A stretch of 64,000 nt of DNA, taken from contig QJNS01000125.1 of NCBI GenBank assembly GCA_004154925.1, positions 62,651 through 126,650 on the forward strand, read 5' to 3'. How positions within the stretch are numbered: position 1 is the stretch's first letter; the number at the start of each line of letters is the position of its first letter. The notes below the pieces were generated by a model, which saw nothing but the letters and a program-made list of their open reading frames with translations, ran no database searches and was not told where the DNA came from. Position numbers and translations under genes: made by a program. Shown one piece after another: positions 26,651-39,700 of the stretch. The stretch comes from Monosporascus cannonballus (taxonomy: Eukaryota; Ascomycota; Sordariomycetes; Xylariales).

Positions 26651-26983
26651 ATTGTACGCAAAATAAACGGAGAAGGCGAAATAAGAATAAAGAAAAACGG
26701 GAGATCGAACGGAACGCGTACGCAAAAAGAATGGAAATATAAGCGCGAAAGGGAAAAAAAGAAAAAGTAAATAAGGTAAGGTTAAAAAGGAGATTATAAT
26801 AAAAGATTAAGCGGAACATAATTAATTAAGCAATAAATTACGTATTAATTATTATAGTAGTTACCTATAATATAACATAACCGCAAATTATTAATACATA
26901 TACGTAAATACGTTTACAAAATACGTTATATCAAATTAATAATAATATTATTATTAAGTAATAACTTAAAAAGGAAAAATAAT

Positions 26984-27189
26984 TATAAAAATATAATCCT
27001 TATAAAGATAATGCTGGTAACCGACCAATTACCGATCAGCTACCAACCTACTTATTCATATAAATCTACCAGCTGGCAATTCATAGGAAATGCCAGATGG
27101 AAATAATCTAATACATTCACTTCTTAAAATTCGCTTTACGACTGGTGGGAGATCATCTTATCCAGTTTACAGCTGTTTATTATCTTACA
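26984..27189 (+). repeat. C-family 3' LTR
   Basis: It is the partner of 20095-20300 with equal length. It begins TATAAAAATATAATCC (mutated TGTAAGAATACAGCC) and ends ATTATCTTACA. Confidence 0.8.
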
Positions 27190-28301
27190 AAATAATTAGT
27201 CGTTAATATTTTCGCTATTTGTATAAAAATATTTTTGATACATTTTTTATCTAGATATTTATTTTAACCTTGGTATTTTGGCGTTATTCTAATATCGAAA
27301 AATAATTGCCAATTGAAAAGTATTTTTTAAGTTTCGAAACATCTTTTTACCTTTTTCGAGTTATTAGAGTTTTATTATTTGATCTTCGTCTTACGCTCTT
27401 TTTAAAAACTTAATAATAAATTCGGTAATATACGAATAATAAACGATACATTTCTACTAAAATTTTACGAATCCCAAAAATATTTAAATATTATAAATTA
27501 ATTTAAGTTTTGGTATATTTAAATAATATAAATGCGTCGGCGGTTTATTTCCAAATTATCGATATTAATTATAAATTTTAAGGGTTTTATATTTGTAAAA
27601 AGAATTCGCACTTTAAGGCTTTAATATATAATTAATATTATAATAACCGTTCGTTAATTAGTTAGAAATATTTGACATACTTTTTTTATTCTCTAAATAA
27701 ATAATTATATTATTTAAATATAATATATATATATATAATTAATTAATCCAATTAGTACCTTATATATATAGGTTTAAAACCTGGCCGATACGTTAATAAG
27801 GCCAAATAGTATAATTATATATTTAAACTGTTCGTATTGTATTCGGAAAGGAATTTTTTATTAATCGCCTGTTTTAATTTTAATATGATAGTAAATGTTT
27901 TTAAAATTAATGTTCGAAAATATTTTAATTAATCTTAAATGATTTATTACTTTTGAAATTAAAGGTAAAAGGTATTAGTTTTTTATCGTTACCCTATTTA
28001 ACCTTTTATAATCGACGTATAATCGGAAATTACCATCTCTTTAAGTACAAACAATATTAATTGCTTTACGTCTGCTTTTAAATAATGTATTTGTCCTACC
28101 TTTAAGTTTTTTTCGGATATACTTTTTAAATACGTTTCGTTAAAATTTCGAAATAGGGTAAATTTGACAAAAAAGGTATTTTTCCTAAAATTAAGTTTAT
28201 TATATATTTTGCTCCTAATATTTAAAACACTTCTTTCGTTGTTCTTTCGGAATATATTTGTCGAAAACTTTTTAAGTATATAAAAAGTTAATTATTCCCC
28301 G

Positions 28302-28703
28302 TGTTATGACCCAACAGGTTACGGCCTCGGAAACGGTCGCAACAAATAACTAAGCCATATGGGTCAAGTTACGTAATGGCTCGACGGGATCGATCGTAAA
28401 GCCTATAAAGCCAGGCTCGAAGGGATCGATCGTAAAGCCTGTAAAGCCAGGCTCGACGGGATCGATCGAAAAGCCTATGAAGCCAGGCCCGACAGGATGG
28501 AAAAATTAAGTATAAAACGCTTATTATTTCTATAAGTTTAAATAACTTTAACTTGCAATATAATATCGTTACCCAAGATATCTTTGGTATTACGAAACAT
28601 AATACGGTTACTGTATTTATTATTTAAATTCTTAGGATACTTCTATTAATATAACCTCGTACGATTAAGCTTTAATAATTAGTTAAACCTTTAACTCGTT
28701 ATA
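28302..28703 (+). repeat. 5' LTR of the 28302-34798 element
   Basis: It starts TGTTATGACCCAACAGG and ends CTCGTTATA (original ACA). It holds three tandem 36-bp units with GGATCGATCG and AAGCCAGGC, where the 3' LTR holds two. The first ~200 bp are hardly affected by RIP. Confidence 0.85.
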
Positions 28704-31700
28704 CGTTACAAATTTTTGTTTAATAATACCGTCAGATTTTAAATAATACTTAATACTATTAAAATATCGACCAGCACTTAGGAAACCCTTATTTAGCAAT
28801 TTTAAGCTCGAATTCGAAAACTAAAAAAAAAATCCGACAAATTAGGGTTACGCTATTTACCTAAGCCTTTTTTTGCTTATATAAAACCTAAAAAACCGGA
28901 ACCTTATAACGGAAAAAGCAATTTTTAAACCTTTTTAATTTAAACGCAAATTTATTTTCGTTTCCTAAATTTTAATAATCCGGTAAATAAAGTCTTAATA
29001 ATAAGAATATACCTAACGGAAAATGCGGTTAATTAATTTAAACCTATTATAAAAAATTTCTTGAAAATAAGAAAATCAAATAAAAAAACTTTATTAACAA
29101 AATCTTTTTATTTTATATTAATTTCGAAAATAAGGTACGTAACAATTTCCGTAATCCAAACAAAAAACGATTTACGGCCTAATAATTTTTATAATTTTAA
29201 TAAAAGGAATTTCCGTCCAAATACGCCGTAATTTTCAAAAGCCTTACGGCTAAAACCGGATAAAAAAACTATAAAATTAATACTTTTATCGACATATTTT
29301 ATAAAAAGTTAAAAGATAATATAAAAAATAAAAATATTCGGATTAAACGGTTAATTACTTTAAACCGATATATTATAAAAATACTTAAAATCGATAACCG
29401 ATAATTTAAAAAACGATAAAAAATAATAATATATTTTACGATTAGGGTATATTAAATTTAATTAAGGAAAAATATTAAATACGCCCTTTATTTTTTACGG
29501 GACAGTATTAGGACTTATAGAATTCGGCATTATATATAAATAAAATTAAAGCCAGAATAAATGCTTTAATTATAGCAAAATAGGACATAAGGCTTATAAA
29601 TACAAAAAAACCCAAAAAGTTACAACAGAATAACTAAATACCTGTACCGGAGGAATAATCCAGGAATAACTAAAAAAACGATAGCAAAGCTATTAACATA
29701 ATCCAAGCCAAATACGTATCGGGTTTTTTATAACAAAAAATTCGATAAGAACCATTACGACAAAAAATTCGACAAAAAATACAAAAAGCCAAAAAACTGG
29801 CTTAATAGGTATCGCAAATATAGCAAAAAACATTATAAGGATAATTACGTAAGCATTAGGATTAAACAAAAGAACTTTATTCCGGAATACCTAATCGGTA
29901 CGGCAAAATACATATTATATACTGTCGGCGACGAAATTAACCTAATTACGAAAAATAAAAATAATATATTTACATATACATTATGCGTATATATTATAAA
30001 TGATTTAATTTTCCAAATCGTGGCGGAAATAATAAAAACGATAAGTAATAATATCGATATTTTCGAATTATAATTTTAAAAAATATTTAATAATTAGCCG
30101 AAACAAAAAACTGGTTTAAAAAATAATACTTATAAAAAACTTTTTTTTACTTTAAATAATATAATTATTAAAAGGAAAAAGAATTAATTTAATGTACGGT
30201 AAAAAAATATTATTACAAAATTATTATTGATTTTTTATTTTTAATTAATATTTATTATAAATATCCAGAAAAAAAGTTATTAAAAAATACATTAATTTAT
30301 AAACGTTTTCTGGAATAATAGCTAGGATAACATATAATAAAATATAGTTATAAATATAAAAAAACAATTTATTTAATAAAACAAGTTGCAACAAAATTAA
30401 AAATAACTAATATAACTTAAAGGAATAATACGCCGGCAATAACGACAAATATAACAGTTTAATACGTTAAACGAAAAAATATATAAATAATTTAATAAAT
30501 TTAAATAAAAATTTAAAGAAAAAGTTACCTATAAAAAAGCCGTAAAATAACAAAACCTAAAAAAATTATATGAAATTTTTAAAAAAGGTTTTAAACGTAA
30601 CGATAAAAAATATTAATAACTTTATTATTTTAGATATATGAATTAAAATATATTAATATATAATAATAATGGATTACGGAATTTTAAGCCGAAATTATAT
30701 TATATTAAATATAATGAATAAGTTTAAATTATTATAAAAATAAAAGTTAAAACCGTATATAATAACAAATATCGGAAATTAAAATTTTGTTTACAATAAC
30801 AAAAACCTTATATACAAAATTAATTATTTCGAAATTTTTATTTAAAAATAATATTAAATAATTAATTTCGATATCGTTTTATTTGAAAATTACGATATAA
30901 TCTTAAAATTATAATAAATATGTTAATACGAAATATTAATTAATAAAAGGATTAATTAAATAACGATTTAAAATAATAAAAATAATAACTTCGAAAATTA
31001 AAAAATTAAATTAATATATTATTATGATACTATAAATATAAGTAATTCTTTTAAAAAAAAACTCGATACGAAATTATTACAATATAACAAATAAAATTAT
31101 GAAATAATCCTTAAAAAAGAATCTTCGACAAAGTTTTATCCCATTTATAATTTTAACGGAAACAAATTATATATTTTCAGAAAATATCTGAAAAATCGGC
31201 TACAAAAAAATAAATTCGACCTTCCAAATTACCAGTAAAATATCTTATATTTTTCGTACAAAAATAAAATAAAAAATTGTAATTTATAATTAATTATGAA
31301 TAATTAAATTATATTATTATTAAATATCAAATATTATTACCTTTAATTACGGAAATAAAAAACCGTTTTTACGAAATTAAATAATTTATAATATTTAATC
31401 TTAAAAATAAATATAATCTTATTAAAATTAAAAAAAATATAAATAAAAAAAACCTTTAAAACGAAATACGAATTATGTAAATATTTAATTATATTAATAA
31501 AACTTATAAATATATTAGTAATCTTTTAACGTATAATAAATTATATATTAAGAAAATATCGCAATATTTTTATCGTTTATTATCCCGACGATATTTTCAT
31601 TTTTTCCAAAACAAAAAACATATATGCAAAATACGTTTATAAAATAATTTAAGTTTTATAAAATACAAAGTTATTTATTAACGTAAAAAAATTAATTTTA

Positions 31701-33879
31701 TAAATAGAAAATAATATATCTAAAATGTATTATTACCTTAAAATATATCAGGATAAATTTCAAAATAATCGTTATAAATATAAAATAACAAATGCTAATA
31801 ATAATTTAACAAAATGTAAGCATTTTCTATATTTGCCAATTATTACAAAAAATATATTTAGAATTTTAATAAAATTATTTTACTTATATTAAACTTTACA
31901 AAAAGTTAAATAAACGTTAAATTCGGAAAAGGCATTTAAGGATATCAAAAATATAATTATTAGCAAACCAATATTAATTATATACGGTTTAAACTATCCC
32001 GTTAAGTTAAAAACCGATATTTCGAATTACGCATTAAATATAATATTCGGATAACGAAATAATTAATATAAATTACATTTTATTATATTTTTTTATATAA
32101 GTTAAAAAAACCAAAATTTAATTACGGGATTTTAAATAAAAAATTTATAATTATTATTATAATATTTCTAAAATTTAGGTATTTTTTAAAAAAAGATTTA
32201 TATAAGGTTAAGGTTTATATAGATTATTAAAATCTTACCCGTTTTATTATAACCAGAAAATTTATAAAATAATAATTAAAATATGCGTAAAAATTGGTAA
32301 CTTTCGATTTCGTTATTATCTATAAAAAACAGAAAAAATAATGGAACAAATATTTTAAATAAATACCTAAACCTTAACCAAATTGGTTAAAATTAATTAC
32401 ATAATTTTCGATATTATTAAAAAAAAGATATTTGCGTTTATAACAAATTATAATAATTTGGGTAATATTTTTTCGATATATATTAAAAAATCTAATAATA
32501 TAACGATGGTTTGTTAAAAAATTAGAAAATAAATAAAATATAAATTCCAGAAAAGTATTAGGAAAGTTAAATACGAAAAATATATAAATATTAGTTATAC
32601 GGATATCCAAGGATTTATAAAATCTTAAAAAAACATTAATATATATATTTTTTTCTTAAAATAAAATTAACAGTATAAAAAATTATACGGTAATGCGATA
32701 TTTACGCTAAAGTAAAGGTTCGACGATATAAGCCATACGGAAAGTTATAGCTATTATTAATTATAAAGTAAGTATAATATTTAATTATATTTAATTTTAT
32801 TATTAAATTTTTTATATCAAAAAATATAATTACGGAAATATTATATAATAATATTTCCGTAATCGTTAATTAATTTACGAAAACGTTTTAATTTTTATTA
32901 TATAACGAACATGTAAATACCGAATAAATAATATATATTTTTTTAAGAAACATTTTTAATATATATAAATTATTAATAAAATTTATTTTAAATAAAAAAG
33001 TAATATTTGTATTTAAATTTTGGCAACATCATATAATATAAATCGGCTTAAATTATAAATTATTCAAAATATTTAAATTTTAAAAGGATAAATATATAAA
33101 ACGAATAAAGTAAATTTTAAAACTTTATTTATAATATTATATTAATTACGAATAAAATAATTAAATTAAAAAATTATAATTATTTAATTAAATTATAGTA
33201 TTGATTATAACGAAAGCATTAAAATAATATTTATAAATACAAATTTCGATTTTATTTTATACGTTTATAAAAGATATGCGATACTAATTTAATTAATATC
33301 AAATTAATCCTTAAAGTAAAATAATTACGAAAATTATATTAAAAAATAAAAATAAAAATAAAATTCATACGAAATTAAATAAGCAAATATTATAATGTAA
33401 AAAAATTAAAAGAATTAACTTTCGAAAAAAGGAAAATGGTTTTTTTCGTTATTAAAAATATTTAAATAAAACGACTTAATAAAATATTCAATTTTAAATA
33501 TATCGGTTTATATAAAATTATTAAAAGAATCGTAAAAAATAATTATTAATTAAAAACTTTATTAAAAATTAAATTTTATTTAATTTTTTATATTTTTTTA
33601 TTCGAAGTAATAATAAATATAATTAAAATATGTATAGCATAAAACGATATAAAAATAAAAAGCAAATAATTATACGAAATAAAAAAATTTTCGATATATA
33701 AAAATAAAACGGATTTACCTAATACTTAATTAAATAAAAAAATATCCGGATTCCGAAAATATTTAGGCATTCGTTAAAAACCTTATTAACGTTTAATTCT
33801 TATTAAAAACTTTTTATTAATATGTCGAAATCGGCAAGGTCGAAAATCCCTTAAGTAATAAATAACTAATTTATGAATT

Positions 33880-34240
33880 TTAAGTTGGATTAATTAAAAA
33901 AAATACGGCTTCCGCCGTTAAGGCCTTAACGGCCTCCAATTCGGCTTATTTTTCTTAACATTCCAATTTATCCAATTTTTTCAGGGACCGAAATCCACGA
34001 AATAATATACGTATTATACGGTCGGCCTATAATTTCTTTGGTTTTCGAAAACGACGAACCTTAACCTGCGCTTATTTTATTTTTTTCTCGGCCTTTTTAA
34101 GTTCCGTTTTAACCTTAAGGTAATTAAAAACGAATTTTTCAAGTTGAAAAATAGAAAAACCGTTAAAGTTATAAAAGCTTCAATTTTACGTTATGCATTT
34201 TTCGTACCGAAGAAAATCCGACAAAAAAAATACGACAAAA
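33880..34240 (-). pseudogene. Antisense accessory ORF, heavily degraded copy
   Basis: The minus-strand frame lines up with the coiled-coil part of the copy at 17345-17880: LKVKTELKKAEKKIK here against LKVELEVAEKEVN there, then KKLDKLEC and AELEAVKALTAEA here against KLEKLKY and AELEAV there. The N-terminal cysteine cluster is not recognisable, and the tail is frame-shifted. Coordinates are approximate. Confidence 0.45.
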
Positions 34241-34432
34241 AAACAATTTACGATAGGTATAATAAGAATATATAAATATATTTATAATTTAAAAAATAAT
34301 TAATTTAAACAAATTATTTCGCTTTTTCGTTTTTTTATTAATTAGTTTTTTTATATGACCCGATATAATAATAAAAGAAAAGTTTACAAAAAAAAATTTT
34401 TTCGGAACAAAAATTATAAAAAGGAAGAATCG

Positions 34433-34798
34433 TATTATAACCCAACAGGTTACGGCCTCGGAAATGGTCGTAACAAATAACTAAGCTATATAGGTTAAGT
34501 TACGTAATGGCTCGACGGAATCGATCGTAGAGCCTGTAAAGCCAGGCTCGACGGGATCGATCGAAAAGCCTATAAAGCCAGGCCCGACAGGATGAAAAAG
34601 TTAAGTATAAAACGCTTATTATTTCCATAAGTTTAGATAACTTCAATTTGCAATATAACATCGTTACCCAAAACACCCTTGGTATTACGAGACGTAACAT
34701 AATTACTGTATCTATTGCTCAGATTCTCACGATACTTCTGCCAACATAAATCCGTACGACTAAGGTTTAATAGTTGGTTAAACCCCTAGCTCGTCACA
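34433..34798 (+). repeat. 3' LTR of the 28302-34798 element
   Basis: It is 366 bp, ending CTAGCTCGTCACA, and is 36 bp shorter than the 5' LTR. The difference equals one tandem unit. Confidence 0.85.
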
Positions 34799-35601
34799 CC
34801 CCGTTCCTATTATTTCTAAAATTCTGAAATATTTAATTTGTCTATTAAGCTTATTATATTAACAGTAGAAATATGCTTACCGAAAAACCTTACGTTTACA
34901 ATTTTCTACCCATCGGCCTTTTGGAATAATCTATATAATTATTAATATATAATTATATTTAATAAACCGCCTAATTTGTCTATTTATAGTTTGGATAATA
35001 GGAAATCGAGCGTTTTCCGATTACGACGTATTATAAAATAAATTTTCTTAAACTTTTATTTATTGCCGTTATTATTTATTATATTAATAAAAATTTCGTA
35101 AGCCTTATAATATTTAATATATGCTTTATTAACGGCGATAAAACCCAGAATATTTACGAAAATTTATCAAAAATTCAGGTTTTTCGTAAACTCTCTGCTT
35201 ATAATATTTATTTATGCTCCGGTATCCATCTTTATTTATATTATTGTGTCTCCTGCATCTTTTTAATAAATACCTCTTCTTTAAAAAAACGGCTTTATTT
35301 CAACCGTCTTATAATTATTAGTCGAAATGAATTGGATATATATATTTATTCCGGCTTTCTTTTAGGTTTACGTCTAATAATTAACTTCATTTATCGTTAT
35401 ATATTATAACGTTTTTACGGCCTTTGGAAATCCGTTTTTATATGGTCGAGATAATAGAATTTTCGCATTTTTTAGAGGTTTGTAATTTATATTCTTATGG
35501 CTTAATTTCTTATAGTTATAATATTTAAATAAGCCCTTATAAAAATTAAAGGTATTAGATCTTATAAATTTATTTCGATCGGAATTAAATCGGCGATTAT
35601 T

Positions 35602-36020
35602 TGTAACGAACCTGTTATACATCCACCTGGAGGTATAAGCAGTATCCGAAATGGGGTCTTGATTTGCAGGTAACAATAGGGCAAGGAATAATTTAGTGGT
35701 TTATTCGTTAAAGAAATTTAAAAACTTTTCCCTCAATTAGAGAACGGTGCAATTACCTCTTGATTAAAAACTTAGATTAATAACTAAAAAGCGAAACTAA
35801 GTAAATATTATTTATAGGAAAAACTGGTTCATTATATATCCCAATTCCTAAAATAAGCGTATCATGGATTTACGTAATTTATGTAATCTGATTAATCCGT
35901 TAAATCACCTAGATCACATTAATTAGGCCAAGAACTCCTTCCCGGGGTTTAGCCGTAAGAGGTTTACGTTAGGCCTTAAAAATTGGTTTTCTTAAAACAG
36001 AAACCCTTGTTCCTATAATA
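35602..36020 (-). repeat. B-family 3' LTR
   Basis: Reading on the plus strand it starts TGTAACGAACCTG and ends CCTATAATA (original CCTGTAACA). The outer ~170 bp (35602-35770) are little mutated. Confidence 0.85.
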
Positions 36021-36157
36021 TTATTTTCCCTTTCTAAGGATCTTTGTCTTAAAGATAAGAACCGTAAATAATCCCTTTTTATTCGTTAAAAAAAATCCTG
36101 GGAAACTTCCCTATTGATTTCATCATAATAAGCTGCAATAAAAAAAATCTCGTTTAA

Positions 36158-36744
36158 ATTAATGCGAAACGCGTAATAATCGTGCAAACTTTATCGAAAA
36201 ATTTAGGTCTAAAGTTATTCCTTGTTCGAATTGTATTCGTTTTGGGGAACTTAATTATTTTTACGTAATCGACATTCCAAGTTATGGTTGCTATACCCGC
36301 TGCCAGCGTTCAGCTTGCGACGTTTTGGATATAAACTCCTTGGCGAAAATTGAGAAAAAGCGTGAATGCCTATAAAAAGAATAACGCGAAATAAAAAACA
36401 GATTAATAAAGCTTTTAGGTTAATTAAAATACTTACGTTTCCAGCAAGACGTTTTGTAGAAAAAGGCCTTTGCCATTTTAAAAAAAAGTTATGAATTGGA
36501 CCAACTAAAAGAACAGGAAAAATTAGAGGAAAAATAGCGACGTATAGAAATAAAATATGTTTAGCTTATTTCCGAGATAAATACCATCACAAAGGCGTTT
36601 ACTTCTTTTGATTGGAACGCCGTAAGGCTGGATTTAAGCGGTGGACCGTTATTACCTGCGACCTTGGCCGTATTAGAAACGGTCGGTCAAGATTTTGGCG
36701 GTAAAACGTCTCAACCAGATTTATCGCATTTGTTAAGTAATTAA
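36158..36744 (+). pseudogene. Antisense accessory ORF, best-preserved copy (CxxC/CxxC cluster, coiled coil)
   Basis: Between integrase and the 3' LTR of the minus-strand B element, the plus strand carries a frame interrupted by only about six TAA/TAG codons. It reads NFIEKFRSKVIPCSNC, then a tyrosine-rich linker, YTRCQRSACDVLDIN, a charged helical middle (KKSYELDQLKEQEKLEEK), then SFDWNAVRLDLSGGPLLPAT, and ends LSHLLSN with TAA at 36742-36744. The cysteines form CxxC, then CxxxRC and a final ACD, which could bind zinc. The 61157-61791 copy matches residue for residue at many places. I recognise no named family; a role in element regulation or packaging would be speculation. Confidence 0.65.
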
Positions 36745-39700
36745 ATAACTCTTACGTATTTTTTTATATAAATATTCTTCCCATTTAACTAAGTATTGAA
36801 CTTTATTTTTAATTATTCTGGAATCCAGTATTTATTCGATTTTGTATTCGTCAAAATCTTTTTCGATTTTTAGATCTTTTTTAACGGGGCGTTTTTAAGT
36901 ATTGGTTTAATTAAAAAAATGTGAAAAACAAAATATATTTTTATGTTTTTAGGTAACGATAGCCGATAGTTAATTTTGGAAATAACTTTATCAATCTTAA
37001 ATAAGTTAAATTTCTTAAAGTTAAGCTTATTACTGGGTTTTTTCGTTTTAATCTATAAGATGTTTAAGGTTACGTTTTGTTTTTGGTATAGCAAATAAAC
37101 CTTATTTCCTTTTGTTAAAATTAATCCTTTAATTCTTTTTTATTATAATACTAAGTTATCTGTTATTAAAAAAAGCGTAATTTATTCTGGAAACGGGCTT
37201 AAATTATTTTAATTTTTGTTATTAATATTTCCGCTTTTGGAATAATTATAGCAATTTTTGGTATTTTGTTAAACGATTATTTAAGCCGTTTTGTTTCCGC
37301 GTTATATTTATATACAGCCGTATAAAGAAATATGCTTATGTCCTTATTAATAAATATGTTATAAGCGATCTGTACCAATAATAAAAGCTTTATTTAATTA
37401 TTTTATTAGTAATTAACGTAATTTCGAAAATATTATTCCAAGGTTTGGTTTAATCTTTTTATTTGGCCATCCGTTGAAGGATAATATGTTATTAAAAACT
37501 TAAGCTTAACTCCGATTTATTTAAAGAAATTAATATTAAACTTTAAAATAAAAAATGTATCTATATTAGATATAATCTTTTCTGGTATTCCATACTTATC
37601 GAAATAATATTTAATAAAGGCGTAAGCCAATTATTTTGCCGTTACGTTTTTTTTGAAAAGTAAAAAATACCTATATTTAATAAATTTATCGATAATTACT
37701 TAAATTCCATTATACTTAACTTTAATAATTAAGTTTTTAAAAGGAAATAAGTTAATAATAAAATCCTAAATTATAATATTTTATACCTTATTAGGAATAT
37801 TTATAAATTATAATAACCCATAAGGTTTATAACGAATTACCTTAGCTTTATTATAAATATTACAATTTTTAATTACTTTTTTAATTATACGTTATAACTT
37901 TGGAAAATCATATTTTTCTTATAATTATCTAGTGGTTTTGAAAATTCCTTAATATTCGTACAATAAATTTTCATGGAATTCTTTTATAAACTGTTCTTGT
38001 TAATCCTTAGGAACATAAATTTTGCTATAATACAATAACTGATTTTTTGGTTATTTTTTTAGCTGTTAAACCTTTTTCTATTTTTTTTTTGTCGTAAGAA
38101 TTTCGGAACCGTATTAAAAATTTAGGGGATGGTTTTTTTACGATTTTACATAATTGTATTATGTTATCTTGATTATATTATAATATCTATATGTTTTTTT
38201 TGTGAACTTTGAAATCGTAATCGCCTTTACGATTAAAAATATCCGCCTGGATATTTTTTTTCCTTTAATATAATATATTTTGAAGTTAAATTTTAATAGA
38301 AAAATTATCCAAGTCTTATATCTTTTGTTTAATTCTTATGCCTTCATAAATCGGGTAAAGTTTTTGTAATTAAAGTAAATATTAAAAAGTCCTTTTATTC
38401 CGTTAAAAAAAGTTCTTATTTCTTAAAAACGTTAATAATTGCCAATAATTCCTTATTGTAAATTAAATATTTAAGTTTTGCATCTTGGAATGCTTTTAAG
38501 TAATACGCTATTGGGTACTATTTGCCATTATCCTTTAGTTATTTTAGGACGGTACTTAATACGTAATCTGAAATATCCGTTTTTAGGCGTTTTTTTTTAT
38601 CGGCGTTAGGTAATCTTATTATGGGTCCGTTGGTAATTGCATTTTTTAAAATCTGGAACGTTTTTTTTACTTCTTTTGGAAATTTAAATTCTTTTTTTAC
38701 ATATTTTTTGGTAGTAAGTTTTATTAATAACTTAACTATATCTCCGTATCCCTTAATTAAGCTACATACGTAATCCGTAAATCCTAAGATTTGCCGGATA
38801 TTTATAACGGTTACCTTATTAGGAATAAATTAATCCTTAATTACTTCTATTTTAAAATGTTAAATTTAAATTTGGCCGGAGATAAAAATATATCCCAGAA
38901 AGTCTAGTTTCTACGTATGCCATATATTTTTGGCTGGGTTAATTCGGATATTTGCTTCTCCAAAATCTAAAGCATTTGGGTAACCTGCTTTTTGTGCTTC
39001 TTAAGGGTCTCGGAATAAATAAGGATGTCGTCGAAGTAAACAAACACAAACTTATCCAGAAATTTTCTGAACGTAATTATAATTAAACGTTAGAAATTAA
39101 CGGGGGCATTAATAAGTCCCATAGGTATTATTTTGTATTCGTAAAGTCCATATATCGTTTTAAATACCGTTTTCTATTTTTCTTTTTTAGCCATTTTAAT
39201 ACGATAATAACCGTTTCGAAAATCGAATATAATAAACCATTTAACTTTATTAACGTTTTCCTTTAACGTATTCATAAAGGTCAAGAAATATCCATTCTTA
39301 ATCGTAATATTATTTAATTATCGGTAATCGATTATTTTTCTAAAAACCAGATCTTCGTCTTTATCGATTTTTTACTTTCTATCCTTAATCTTTAGTACCA
39401 TAAAAACAGAATATTTAACGGGAAAATCAAAAGGTTAAATATATCCTTTTTTTAAATTAAGCTAAATACTTTTCCATAAAACTTTTAATTTATCAGTGTT
39501 TATATAATAAATCTTATAAAATTTAGGATAATGCCCTTTTTTAATAGGTATTTTATGATCCTATTAACCATAAAATAACAATTCGTAATTTTCTTTATCC
39601 TTAAATAATTTTTTAAATCGTCGATACTCAGGTAATATTATAAAAGCTTAATTTACAATCTGAATTTTTTTAATAACATAATAAATTTTTTAATCGTTTT

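Larger units (their letters stand above)
20095..27189 (+). mobile_element. C-family Ty3/gypsy LTR retrotransposon, plus strand, full length
   Basis: Two 206-bp LTRs (20095-20300 and 26984-27189) bracket about 6.7 kb. The order is gag with a degenerate zinc knuckle near 21530-21590 (KYYNYKKRSHKN), protease near 21830-21900, RT (22492-22773 and onward), RNase H and integrase. RIP stops occur throughout. The segment 26360-26820 is less AT-rich and carries an antisense frame. Flanks ATAAT (left) and AAATA (right) do not form a clean target duplication. The left end cuts the Fot1-like remnant and the right end abuts a minus-strand copy of the same family. Confidence 0.75.
28302..34798 (+). mobile_element. 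Complete A-type Ty3/gypsy retrotransposon with TSD CCCCG
   Basis: It is 6.5 kb, flanked by CCCCG (28297-28301 and 34799-34803) inside the minus-strand C element. The order on the plus strand is 5' LTR 28302-28703; gag (about 28900-30070, zinc knuckle KCFNYSKIGHKAYKYKK near 29550); RT with YYPDDIFIF near 31575; RNase H (LKTDISNYAL near 32010); integrase zinc finger CDIYAKVKVRRYKPYGKL near 32695; antisense accessory frame 33880-34240; 3' LTR 34433-34798. Internal sequence is extremely AT-rich with stops everywhere, so it is dead, but the structure is complete. Confidence 0.85.

Noticed and set aside
20090..27196. Target duplication ATAAT for the plus-strand C element
   Set aside because: ATAAT lies directly left of the 5' LTR, but on the right it appears only three bases beyond the LTR end, so the match is not a true flanking duplication.
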